Assembly: GCA_013339895.1 (NCBI GenBank) | Contig: JABACO010000019.1 | Span: forward strand, 4,753,182 to 4,817,181 | Direction: 5' to 3' | DNA from: Ephydatia muelleri | Taxonomy: Eukaryota > Porifera > Demospongiae > Spongillida > Spongillidae | DNA: 64,000 nucleotides | Shown: positions 26,063 to 39,251 of the stretch, piece by piece | How the letters are laid out: each line of letters begins with the position of its first letter | Numbering within the stretch: position 1 is the stretch's first letter | Program-made: the position numbers and the translations under genes | The notes under the pieces: generated by a model | The model's input: the letters and a program-made list of their open reading frames with translations, nothing else | Told to the model about the DNA's origin: nothing | The model's database searches: none

Positions 26063-28596
26063 CTAGGTGGCAGTGATGGGAGGGGTGATCAGCTGATTGT
26101 AGTGCTCCTGGACCTGGTGGCTGGGGGTAACCAGGGAGAATTGGAGAGTCAGAAGAACAGGAAACTCGTGAAGAAACAGTTCACGTGACGATATCCTAAA
26201 TAAATCCATTATTTTCTGAAAAAAAAAGAATTGAACAGAAATGTACAGTAAAAGAGAACGAAAAAAATATAGCACCTCAATTAGAGCCCTTAACTCCTGC
26301 TTCTTTGCATCTGTGTAGAACTTGACAGCCAGTAGTAGACAGACACCTGTAAAACCATGATCCTCACACAAGTCCAGTTCAACAGTACACACTCACACAC
26401 CAGCAATAATTCTTCGATTTCCCTTGTTCACTTTACCCTACGAAAAAGGAGCCAAATGGAATACCACTCCCCTCTCTCACACCCTCCCATACATACCATC
26501 AAAACCACCTTCTCAAAGTATGTGTAGGCGTAGGCTACAGCTGCCAAGTCAATCCCACACTGGAGGGGAGCACAAACCGTGGGAGTTAAGTGTTCCAGCC
26601 AAAAGATCTACACTCAACATCTGCAGTCGAACAAACCTCAATGGCAGTATTAAGGATTCCACTCTTACTGCTGCAATGGAACGGGAACATGACACAGCAA
26701 AAGGAAAAATCAGGATTGGAATGGAACACAGACAAATAAAGGCTCACCTCCGAAGGCGGGTTAATGGAAGGCTGATGTGTGGGAATAGCTCCCTGAACCT
26801 ATCATTGATCAGCCTCTTTCTGTCTGATGGTTTAGTATATTGGATAATGGAGACCTGCATGCATGTGTAAACCCCCCCAGAGCATAAAACGCAACAGTCA
26901 CCAACAACAACCCCCCTCCCCTCCCCTCTCTCCACCCACCCTGTACCCCTGTGGGGTTAGCGTGGTGATGTTCTTCCCAACAAAATACTCGTGGTTGTCG
27001 AGGCAACATGGCGTGTAGTTCTCAATCACGGTGATGGGGGTGTGGTTTTCTGCTAACAGCTGCCGCTCGTGGGCTAGCGGGGATGAGTAATTCTCCCCCA
27101 GGAAGAACCTTTCCCCACATCTCGAGATACGGGGGGCCGTCACAGCCACCCCCTCGGCGGGGGACTGGACCGGCTGCTCCTCCTGCTGTAGCTTGAGACA
27201 GCTCTCCTGGTGCGGCACCACCCACACTGGGTCCAGGAGATTGCTTAGCGACACCTCCTGTGTAAACAACACTCCTGAAGCATCAGTACACATACGCACA
27301 CACACACACACACACACAAAACATGTGCCGAGACAAGAGTATAAGTATGCTTAATAGTTTTGTGCACTCCAATACAGGATTTAGACAACAGTACAACAGG
27401 TCTTTTATATTGAATACAATCTGGAGCACAGCCATCCGCCTCCTCCAACTTTGTAGAGCTCAATAATAGCTACACAGAACCTATACAAACGATTCCTACC
27501 CTTGCTCTCTGCCTTAGAGCTGACTCCACACCCTCCTCCCACCTTCACTCACTTCCATCTCTTCGCTGGACATCTGAATGGTGTCCATTTCAAGCTGTAG
27601 TGTAGCACTGTTGAGCCTGGTGCGTGCCAGCTGCTGTATGGTCACATGATCCCTAATGAAACAAAGAGAGAACACGTCATCACCATCCCTGGGGGAGTGG
27701 CATTTGCTGGTCAAATCCACCTGTTTTTAGCACTGTGTTTAGTGTACATCAGTACAGTAGACATCGCCAAGGGCGTGTTGTCCCTGGCAACGTACAATGC
27801 CCGGTAGATACAAGGTGATTCAGCACTAGTGAGGAACAAAAAGAAAAATCAAGGTACTGCTCAAGAGAAAAAAACAGCACATTGAAACAAGTTATGAAAC
27901 TGAAAGTGTTCCAGGTCCACCTCAATGTAACGTTCTGCCACTAATCCCAACACAGTTATTATTTAGCCTGTACCTGTACTTACAAAGCTCTGAACCCAAC
28001 CTCAATAAAAACAGAACAAAAACAAAAACAAAAAAACAAACAAAAAAACGAACAGAAATGGCTCGTTCCCAGACCCACATAATGCTTTCTATTAGCTCTG
28101 TTGCGGACCGCTGATGAAAGCCGTCGTGACGCGGTGGCCGTGCCCACGTGACGGGGCTCTCGGCAGACGAGATGCGGGAAACTAGGCCCGAGGGGAGTGG
28201 CGACGATTCGCGTCCTTCGGGGGCGCCCTGTTCGGCGGGTCTTGCATCGACGCAAGGGCCCGGCGCTATCTCCTCGCAGGCGCTTATAGTCGCGGCAAGC
28301 TCGGCGGTGGAGACGATAGGAGGTAGCACTTTACCGTTCGATAGGGACCTGATATGACCACGCGAAGTGTTCCCAACGATTACTTCGAGTGCAACGGACT
28401 GCGCCTGTGGAGAAGCCGTAGGTGGCTGCGGGGTCGACTCACCGTCCAACGTGATTTGGCTAAGGAAACGCTTTGCCGCCTTTCTCCTTGCGTCGCCATC
28501 TCGCTCGGATCCGTGATACGCACGTTTTATGAACCGCTCCTTTTTTTTTCTCTTACCCTTCGGCTGTGTATCATCCGGTTGTACCGTAGCCATCAT
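26063..28596 (-). CDS. CABLES1: CABLES (CDK5 and ABL1 enzyme substrate) homolog, cyclin-box protein
   Basis: Nine exons with closing phases: 28596-28079, 27652-27553, 27257-26940, 26854-26748, 26670-26637, 26559-26497, 26437-26401, 26346-26276 and 26215-26063, giving 466 aa. The N-terminal exon holds a basic stretch (KGKRKKKERFIKRAY) and RRKAAKRFLSQITLDGES, the conserved CABLES ITLDG block. The C-terminal cyclin-like fold is assembled from tiny exons: IIQYTKPSDRKRLINDRF and LFPHISLPLTRLRS, then CGIDLAAVAYAYTYFEKVV, GKVNKGNRRIIAG, VCLLLAVKFYTDAKKQELR and SSRELFLHEFPVLLTLQFSL. CABLES proteins link CDKs (CDK2/3/5) with non-receptor tyrosine kinases and act in cell-cycle and p53-family control. 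Vertebrate CABLES1/2 split later, so the symbol denotes the family. The stop lies 213 bp from the convergent radial-spoke stop codon. Confidence 0.92.
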
Positions 28597-28939
28597 TTCT
28601 GGCTCAGAAAGGGTTAAATTATTACGAATGTTTACTGTTAATAACTCGTATATAGTCTCGTCCCCAAGCTTTTCGTAGTAATCAGCGTATGGTCTAGGGA
28701 ATAGTTACAGTACTGTCCACACCACATTGCTGAATACAAAAATCGTTTGGCAACGAAAGTGATGCATAAATGTTAACATTAAACACTTTGTAGTGCATTT
28801 GTTCACGACAACCCAGAAGCTATAAATTCAATGACGAATAAATACTATTTTGCTTTGCCGTGCCGGAGATCAGCAATGTTATGCTGCGATTGGACCAGCG
28901 GGATAGGCAATTACTCAGATAGTTGTTAATTTCTCATAG

Positions 28940-30000
28940 GTCTGCTCGTTAGCCCTAGCAGAGGAGGTTTGGACTCCGTTCCCTATTCCATCATTCCTCC
29001 GTGGCCTACATTGTTTGGTTTGCTATTCTGATTGTGTCTCTTCTGATGATGTTCACCTCAAAGCAGCAATTGATTTATACAATCTCTTTGTGCTGCCCTC
29101 AGAGTTGATTTCGGGACAATCTGTTTTGCTTACCTTACCATCTCAATGTAGCCTCTCAGACTGTCTAGACAACTATTCTTTTAATTGACTGCTTGATTCG
29201 GATTTGTCATGTGCCCATGGGGCAGGACTACTGTCTATATCCGCCCCCCACGCAGCTGCTTGGTTGACTGTCACACATCTGTCAGTTTGGGTCTTCATTT
29301 AGAAAATGATAAGTTAAGCACTGCTATTAAATGGTGGCTTGGAATAACCCCCTCCCTGGCATGTCGGATACTATAAGCCTCCATTGTGCCTACTGTGACC
29401 GGGGAAGATCCTAGACCCTTTGTGCCATCACAGCACCACATGTAAACAGAGAGGAAATGTCACCACAAGTCACAACCGTCTGCGCAATGCAAATATACAG
29501 TGCTTGCCATCGCGCCTCCTTATCTGCCTCCTTGGAAGCCGGAAGCGGCTTGGGCTCGGATGGACTCCAAACTCGTCCAGCTGATATTCTAGTGACTACC
29601 TGGAGTGCTAAAGGCTCAGTAGCATCTGATGTCACGGTAATTTCCCCGCTAGATTCCAGTATTGTATCTGAAGCGGGAGTTACTGCTGGTGTGGCTACCA
29701 GGGCAGCAGAAATGAGGAAGCAGGGAGGAAAATGATGCTAAATGTACTGAACTTGGCTGGATGTGTGTCCCCCTTGCTGTTGAATCTTATGGTGCTTGGG
29801 AAGTTGAAGTATGTAATGCTTTCTCTTTTTTGGCAAGGCGTGAAGCCATCATAACCAACTCTCCAAAGTCTAAAGTACTTTGCGATCTTTTTGGCAGGCT
29901 GAGTTTTGCAGGCTGAGTTTTATCCTGATCTAGTCCAATGCAAGAGCCATTCTAGCTAGATCGGATCTTGTCCTAGATCGGGAAGTTGACCCAGAATGAT
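28940..30000 (+). pseudogene. Non-LTR retrotransposon 3'-ORF relic, copy 1
   Basis: Broken frames carry the sponge retrotransposon C-terminal pattern: FGLRSLFHHSSVAYI near 28970, an ALKWWLG-type block near 29330, DITVTSP-like residues, RAAEMRKQ near 29710, and LGWMCVPLAVESYGAWEVE near 29750-29800. It ends near 29960 with FGRLSF. Frameshifts and stops interrupt it throughout. Confidence 0.65.
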
Positions 30001-30089
30001 CTGGGTTCTAGTTTCAGTTTGTTTTATCTTTGTTTCATGCTTATAATCTATTAAAAATAATAATTTAATAATAATAATCCAATGATGTT

Positions 30090-30450
30090 AAGTGCGCAAC
30101 GTGCTTGCAAATTTCTTCCGTCGAGCCCACCTGTCTGTTGGAGTAGAAAAGGGTCATGGTCTCACAAGAGATCACAATCATCAATGTCCTGCTGTTTTGC
30201 TTGTCACAGGTTGGGACAAGGTTCGACCTGCAGCAATGGACATCACAGTGACCTCTCCACTCACTCCTTTAATCTTGGGGGAGTCATGCCAAGTGGTTGG
30301 GGCTGCAGCACTTGTAGCAGAACCAGACCAATAGCCCCAAATGTCAAGAGCTAGGGTGGGCTTGTACACCCTTGGCAGTAGAAACATATGGCAACTGGGG
30401 TGAGGTTGCTCAAGGAACATTCTCCAGGCTTGCATCCCATGCCATCTGCC
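30090..30450 (+). pseudogene. Non-LTR retrotransposon 3'-ORF relic, copy 2
   Basis: Short broken piece of the same ORF: NVLANFFRRAHLSVGVEKGH, HNHQCPAVLLV, AAMDITVTSPLTPLIL, followed by an ETYGNWGE-type motif around 30390. It runs directly into the 54-bp tandem array. Confidence 0.65.
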
Positions 30451-31095
30451 ATCAGCCAGTCCAGGCCAAAGGCATTAGTGGTGGCAGACGTATACAGCAG
30501 GCTTAACCTTCAGTCCAGGCCAAAGGCATTAGTGGTGGCAGACGTATACAGCAGGCTTAACCTTCAGTCCAGGCCAAAGGCATTAGTGGTGGCAGACGTA
30601 TACAGCAGGCTTAACCTTCAGTCCAGGCCAAAGGCATTAGTGGTGGCAGACGTATACAGCAGGCTTAACCTTCAGTCCAGGCCAAAGGCATTAGTGGTGG
30701 CAGACGTATACAGCAGGCTTAACCTTCAGTCCAGGCCAAAGGCATTAGTGGTGGCAGACGTATACAGCAGGCTTAACCTTCAGTCCAGGCCAAAGGCATT
30801 AGTGGTGGCAGACGTATACAGCAGGCTTAACCTTCAGTCCAGGCCAAAGGCATTAGTGGTGGCAGACGTATACAGCAGGCTTAACCTTCAGTCCAGGCCA
30901 AAGGCATTAGTGGTGGCAGACGTATACAGCAGGCTTAACCTTCAGTCCAGGCCAAAGGCATTAGTGGTGGCAGACGTATACAGCAGGCTTAACCTTCAGT
31001 CCAGGCCAAAGGCTTTAGTGGTGGCGGATGTATACAGCAGGCTTAACCTTCAGTCCAGGCCAAAGGCTTTAGTGGTGGCGAACGTATACAGCACA
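30451..31095 (+). repeat. 54-bp coding tandem repeat derived from retrotransposon ORF end
   Basis: About twelve head-to-tail copies of a 54-bp unit beginning CAGTCCAGGCCAAAGGCATT. Each translates without stop as QSRPKALVVADVYSRLNL. The last copies differ (GCTTTAG for GCATTAG; GCGGATG or GCGAACG for GCAGACG). The unit matches the segment S-K-P-K-S-x-x-x-x-x-I-Y-G-R-L-N near the C-terminus of the neighbouring retrotransposon ORFs, so the array seems to have expanded from that segment. Array and flanks form one open frame (30388-31629). Confidence 0.9.
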
Positions 31096-31820
31096 TCCAC
31101 CTGGCTGACTGTACTACCAGAATCCCACTACCACTGTGACCTCTCACCATCAGAATTTCGTGATACTTTGGCTATTAGATATCACCAACCACTATCAAAG
31201 TTGCCTGCTGACTGTGATGGATGTGGTAGAGAGTTTACCCTTCAGCATGCTTTGGACTGCAGAAAAGGTGGTTTGATCATCCAACGGCACAATGAGGTGA
31301 GAGATGCCTTGGGTGGCCTTGCATCCATTGCATTTAGGGATGTGATAAGAAAACCAATTGTGAGAGATGCTGATCCTGTGAGAGGTCTTCCTGCCTTGGT
31401 AGCTGATCTTGGTGTGAGAGGATTGTGGGCTGCCCAGACTGAGGCATTATTTGATATTTGTGTCATGGACACTGACGCCCAGTCTTATACTCTGTTGATT
31501 CTGTTCTCCTATCAGCTGAGAATGAGAAGAAAAAGAAATACCTGGATGGTGTTGAGGCTAGACATGCATCTTTCACCCCTTTTGTCTCCTCAATTGATGT
31601 CCTTGCTCGTGAAGCTAACTCTGTCATGAAGCTTTTAGCAACAAAAATAGCATTGAAGTGGGAAAAACCACTAAGTGAAGTGACTGGATGGGTAAGGGCA
31701 ACATTGGCGTTTGCTATATTAAGAGCCACAAATCTGTGCATAAGAGGAAGCAGAGTGAAATGGAGGAGTGCAGTTCACATGGATGATGGGGCTGGACTAC
31801 CCACATCAGTTTATGAATAG
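31096..31820 (+). pseudogene. Second type of non-LTR retrotransposon 3'-ORF fragment
   Basis: Begins WLTVLPESHYHCDLSPSEF, then RYHQPLSKLPADCDGCGREF and HALDCRKGGLIIQRHNEVRD (C-x2-C ... H-x3-C zinc-binding-like), ADLGVRGLWAAQTEALFDI, and after a frameshift near 31490 WKW-type residues (GWVRATLAFAILRATNLC, RGSRVKWRS). This C-terminal region is typical of retrotransposon polyproteins in sponges and cnidarians. It is a different family from the flanking copies and is fused to the 54-bp array. Confidence 0.7.
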
Positions 31821-31979
31821 AATTTGTATGTGCTATTATGTGTGTGCATGTGCTCGAGTATTTATTTATTCATTCATTCATTTTTTACTATTAAAAATAA
31901 TAATCATAATAGTATACATGACTATGGAACTAACAGAACACGCATCTAATCACTGTCCAGCTGAGCCAGGATTGGTGGA

Positions 31980-32145
31980 GACCAGGCTAGCAAAGCTCTT
32001 GCAGTGGCACGCATAAGTATGAAGTTAAGATGGTCATAAATGTCAGATAGTACCTTACCCTTGGGCCAAGCAGATCCCACAGAGAGAAGAGAAGCCAGGC
32101 GAGAAAAGGTGCATTGTGCCTCATCACCCCAGGCTCCATAGGTCT
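31980..32145 (-). pseudogene. Retrotransposon 3'-ORF fragment, minus strand
   Basis: Reads ETYGAWGDEAQCTFSRLASL followed by a KVLSDIYDHLNFILMRATARA-like end, the terminal segment of the same ORF family, inverted relative to its neighbours. An isolated GRLNLNLVRANATAILSR end fragment on the plus strand follows at about 32180-32240. Confidence 0.7.
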
Positions 32146-32516
32146 CTTTTTTTTAAATAAAAATAATAAAAATAATAATGGCAGGCTGAACCTCAACTTA
32201 GTTAGAGCCAACGCCACAGCCATCCTCTCCAGATGTTTTGTCCCTGACTATTAGCAATAGTAGGGTGCATTCATTTATCTTATAAGTGCTGTATATGTTT
32301 ATCCGAAAATTAATAATATTCATAATAATAATACACTCCTTCGTATCTGTGGAGGTTTCTGTAAACTTGTCCATCTGGCTCGCACTACACCTCCTTTGCA
32401 TACCACAAAGGCCTTTCAGATATTTGATGAGGATGTACGTAAGTGCTTTGCACAATGTACTGCTGTGGACACTTCTGATCATGCCTGGCACTAAGCTAGG
32501 CTGAGCCTGAGTAGAG

Positions 32517-33326
32517 GTGGTCTGGGTCTGCGTTCTCTCGCACAACACTCCCCTGCAGCTTACATTGCCTCACTTTGTACCTCGGGTTTTGGCCCCCAGC
32601 CGCTTGCTGTCTGTTTCCTCCCCTCATGCAGGTTTGTGGCTGTCTGTTACTCCTTCAGAGGGTCTTGGACTCCATCTTGACCCTTCCCAATTTCAGGTTG
32701 CTATCAAGTGGTGGCTTGGCCTGGACCTTTCCTATGGTTCATGCTGCCCACTGTGCCCTGAGATTGCCTTGGATTCACTTGGCCATCATGCTGTTACCTG
32801 CAAAAGGGGTGGTGATGTGGTTTCCCGCCACAACAAACTGCGTGATATCCTTGCGAAGTCCTGCCGGCGAGCTCATCTGGGTGTCCAGGTGGAAATGGGT
32901 AACAATCTCACCAATCACAGCCACACCCGTCCAGCTGACCTTTTAGTTCCAAACTGGATCTTGGGCAAGCCAGCAGCTTTTGACCTGTCTGTCACATATC
33001 TGCTTAATCCTACAACTCTCTTGGAAGCGAGTGTGACAACAGGTGTAGCTGCACTGACCACTGAGCTGAGAAAGCACTCATCTAATGACACCAAATGCAA
33101 GGAACTGGACTGGGTCTGTGTACCATTAGTGGTGGAGTCGTATGGAGCCTGGGGAAAGGAGGCTTTGGAGTCTATCTCCCAGCTAGCTTCTCGACTAGCC
33201 ACTTGCTCGTCCAAGGCAAAGTCAGTGGTTCTTACCGAACTCTACGGGCGGCTGAACCTTCACCTGGTACGAGCTAATGCAATTGCCATCCTTGCCCGTA
33301 GCATTGGTCAAAGTGATGTAGGGTAG
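32517..33326 (+). CDS. Non-LTR retrotransposon C-terminal ORF, best preserved copy
   Basis: An uninterrupted 269-residue frame shows the family's C-terminal region with no reverse transcriptase domain left. Blocks in order: VTPSEGLGLHLDPSQFQVA, IKWWLGLDLSYGSCCPLCP, LGHHAVTCKRGGDVVSRHNK, RPADLLVPNWILGKPAAFDL, WVCVPLVVESYGAWGKEA and LYGRLNLHLVRANAIAILAR. The C-x2-C ... H-x4-C cluster followed by RPAD...AAFDLSV resembles the zinc-finger plus PD-(D/E)xK arrangement of restriction-like endonuclease retrotransposons. That functional reading is inference. The piece is 5'-truncated. Confidence 0.65.
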   Translation: MVWVCVLSHNTPLQLTLPHFVPRVLAPSRLLSVSSPHAGLWLSVTPSEGLGLHLDPSQFQVAIKWWLGLDLSYGSCCPLCPEIALDSLGHHAVTCKRGGDVVSRHNKLRDILAKSCRRAHLGVQVEMGNNLTNHSHTRPADLLVPNWILGKPAAFDLSVTYLLNPTTLLEASVTTGVAALTTELRKHSSNDTKCKELDWVCVPLVVESYGAWGKEALESISQLASRLATCSSKAKSVVLTELYGRLNLHLVRANAIAILARSIGQSDVG

Positions 33327-33402
33327 ATATAGTTAGCATTTTGTGTACATTGTGTGTAGTCTAGTTGTATATGTTTGTATCAATAATGTGTACTCTTGGT
33401 CC

Positions 33403-33935
33403 ACAGGCAAACCAGCTGCTTTCGATATCACAGTGACCTCTCCGCTTAACCCTATTTCTTTGCCCGAAGCGAAGGTCACTGGTGGTTCTGCAGCTCGGAT
33501 GGCTGAGATGCGTAAACACACCTCCAACGACCCCAAGTGCAGGGCCTTGGGGTGGGTTTGCATTCCACTGGCTGTCGAGACCTATGGGTGCTGGGGATGA
33601 GACCTATGGGTGCTGGGGATGAGACCTATGGGTGCTGGGGATGAGACCTATGGGTGCTGGGGATGAGACCTATGGGTGCTGGGGATGAGACCTATGGGTG
33701 CTGGGGATGAGACCTATGGGTGCTGGGGATGAGACCTATGGGTGCTGGGGACGAGACCTATGGGTGCTGGGGAACAGAAGCCAGGGACTCCTCTCGTCTA
33801 GCAGCTCGGCTGGCCTTACAGCTACATTGCAGCAAGTCCAAAGCCTTGGTCAGCATTTACCAACGACTCAACCTCACTTTGGTTCGCTGCGCAGCCAGTT
33901 CACGTGTCAGCACCCAGACCCCAGAGAGTTAAAAA
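33403..33935 (+). pseudogene. Retrotransposon 3'-ORF fragment interrupted by minisatellite
   Basis: Starts GKPAAFDITVTSPLNPISLP, continues AARMAEMRKHTSND and LGWVCIPLAVETYGCWG, is then interrupted by the 22-bp array, and resumes as SRLAARLALQLHCSKSKALV and YQRLNLTLVRCAASSRV. It is the same ORF family as the copy just upstream. Confidence 0.75.
33588..33772. repeat. 22-bp minisatellite inside retrotransposon ORF
   Basis: About eight tandem copies of GAGACCTATGGGTGCTGGGG followed by AT, expanded from the codons for the conserved ETYGCWG motif of the surrounding ORF. Because 22 is not a multiple of three, the array breaks the reading frame. Confidence 0.92.
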
Positions 33936-34089
33936 CTTTAGTTTAGGACTCCCTCGTGATTTCATTTTGTTTATGTTATTGGTACATGCTACTGTTTAAT
34001 TATTATTAAAATAATAATAATTTTATTATTGATTACAGAAGATATGCAATATACAATACACTGACGCACAATTACATACACATAACAAT

Positions 34090-34852
34090 TCATGAGGGCA
34101 CAATCTTGGTGAGGATAGCCGAAGAAATGGATCTCATGAGGCAGGTGTTAAGCCTTCCGTAAATCTCATTTATGATGACTGATTTAGGCTTGGAGCATGC
34201 AATTGCCAGCCTGGATGCCAACTGCGCAAAAGTTTTAACTGCCTCTTGACCCCATGCTCCGTACGTCTCGACAACCAAAGGGATGCACACCCAACCTAAT
34301 TCCACACATTTAGCATCATTACTGTTGTGTTTTCTTATCTCTGAGGCCTGAGCCGCCACTCCTGAAGACACTCCCGCTTCCGAAAGGATAAGTGAATTTA
34401 GCGGAGAAGTCAAAGGCTGCAGGCTTGCCCAGTGACCAATTGTGGACGAGGACATCCTCGGGTCTACTGTGGTCATGGTCTGGAGTTAAATTATTATCTA
34501 CTTCGAGCTTGACAGGAAGGTGAGCCAGGCGGCAGGAATCTGCAAACACATCTCGCAGCAGGTTATGGCGATGAACTGCGTCTCCCCCTCGTTTGCACGT
34601 GGACGCATGGTGGCCTAGTGGATCCAGGATAGAATCTGGGCAGAATGCACAACTAGAGCCACATGATGTGTCTAAACCTAGCCACCATTTAAGGGCTACA
34701 TTGTATTGGTTTGGTTCGAAATGGAGCCCGAGGCCTTCTGATGGCACAACCGAAAGCCAAGAAGAGGAATGGGGGGCAGAGATGGATAATAGGCGTGCCC
34801 TATCAGCGACTGAGGACCTGTTAAATATGCCCTGAAGTTGATAATCATCCAT
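34090..34852 (-). pseudogene. Retrotransposon 3'-ORF, inverted copy with one frameshift
   Basis: Two overlapping minus frames (34852-34319 and 34476-34090) together make one copy of the ORF: ARLLSISAPHSSSWLSVVPS, ALKWWLGLDTSCGSSCAFCP, LGHHASTCKRGGDAVHRHN, RPEDVLVHNWSLGKPAAFDF. After the frame change come SGVAAQASEIRKHNSNDAKC, LGWVCIPLVVETYGAWGQEA and IYGRLNTCLMRSISSAIL. A frame change near 34390-34470 breaks it. Confidence 0.8.
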
Positions 34853-34859
34853 TCATTGG

Positions 34860-36200
34860 TATGATAGTGAAATGTATAGGATGCTTGCATACTGTACTAT
34901 CATCAGGTTCATGCAAGCACAAGGCCGAACATTCTTGGCGGCTAGTGTAATTAAAACTAGAGACATGATGACAATTCAATTTGAATTGCAGCCGCTAGCT
35001 ATTAATCTCCTGCATGGATTCCTCGCTTGACACCTCCTTTTGCACAAGGTCTTAATTGCTTAGTCCGCATCCTAAAAGCTGCACTCTTGTTTCACAGATA
35101 GCTTTTGCTTGTTTCGAACTTCTTTCGTCACGTCAGCTGCTTTTCTTTCTGCAACTTCTTTCATGTAATACAAGGATTTCCGCATAGTGCTAATGCACTC
35201 AAAATCATGGGCTTTCTAAAAATCACTTGCCCACATAGGAAATATTTTCAAAGCTATATAACTTTATTGCCTGGCAAGTATGGGTTGTCCACTCAGAAAA
35301 CAGTGGGTGGCCAGTGTTGCGCGTTAAACATTATATTGGGGCGACAAGGATCAGGTTCTGAGCCCTTGTCTTGGGCATAACAACACATGCCACTGAGAAT
35401 CATGATGTACCGGAGTCGATCCCGTTAATAACTAAACAGCTACACAGATACAAATGCTGAATTTAAAAGCGTTCACGATTTTTTTCGACGTTCCGTTTTA
35501 TCTAGTCCGGTTGAACGTGTCCCCCAGATACTTGAGGCGACAAATATGGCGGCAAAAGGAGAAAAGGGAAAATTTAGGAGGGTAATAGGAACACTTATCG
35601 GCGCTATAAATTAGTAATGCTTCTATCTGAAGAACTATTAGATCAGTGCATCATTAACATTACTTAACGTATGTTTATTTGTTTGTTGTTGTTGTTGTTG
35701 TTGTTCGTATACCAATGTATAAACTATGGTGGTCTAGGAGAATTGAATTGATGCATGAACCCGTCTGTCGAACCTGCTCCGTGGCCACTGCAATAAATTG
35801 CACCGTTAGTACTACTTAGACTTTAGACATTAGCAATAATTAGTTACTATTGTCTATTGTCTAGGCGGGACAATAGCGGTGGCGGCGAAAGAAACGCCGC
35901 TCTAATTCAAGTGCATGCTGCATGACTCTGATCTGGAGACGCTCTAGGCTAGCTGTCAAAACACTCTTCAGTAGCATTATGTGTTCTGTTTATGTGTTCG
36001 TTTAATGTGAGAAAACGGCTGGATCGTGGCATATGTGCGTTGCAGTAGGCATAGTTGTGATTGTGCCGTGTGGAATCACTCGACTCGTGGTAAAACCACA
36101 CATTGTATAATTGTATTTATGTGACAATTATACAAAAAAAAAAAAAGCAAACATCGAGTATATCCAAGTAAAACCAAGTCCCCAGCCCCTTCTATCGTAG
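34860..36200. other. Intergenic region, nothing recognised
   Basis: No gene, RNA or element was recognised. A GTTGTT microsatellite sits at about 35682-35706 and an A run at about 36134-36146. A short possible start (MAAKGEKGKFRR at about 35547) precedes a GTAATA sequence but has no supported downstream exon. Confidence 0.55.
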
Positions 36201-36220
36201 TCAGGTGATTACCAATAATA

Positions 36221-38986
<2,766 letters not shown>

Positions 38987-39251
38987 GAAGAAATAGGAGC
39001 AGAGTGATTTTGCTGCAATTAGTAGTACCATGTGTATTTGGATTGCACTCGTTCTTTTTACATTAAACTTTTGCACTCCTGGTTGGCAATAATTGGGGAA
39101 CAATGGTACTAGCTAGTCAGTAACAACAATGAGAATGAGGTCTTGAGATTCTTTGTCCATGATCAAATAAAGTTATAAAACAAAAGGTTACAAGAAATAA
39201 TGTCATTTAATAACTACTATATATTGTACAGTGTAGGGCATCATCAGAATG

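Noticed and set aside
27898-28617. Plus-strand ORFs opposite the CABLES first exon
   Set aside because: Shadows of the minus-strand exon that encodes the conserved ITLDG block.
35547-35590. Possible first exon MAAKGEKGKFRR with a following GTAATA
   Set aside because: No downstream exon fits, and legumain already starts with a good signal peptide at 36221.
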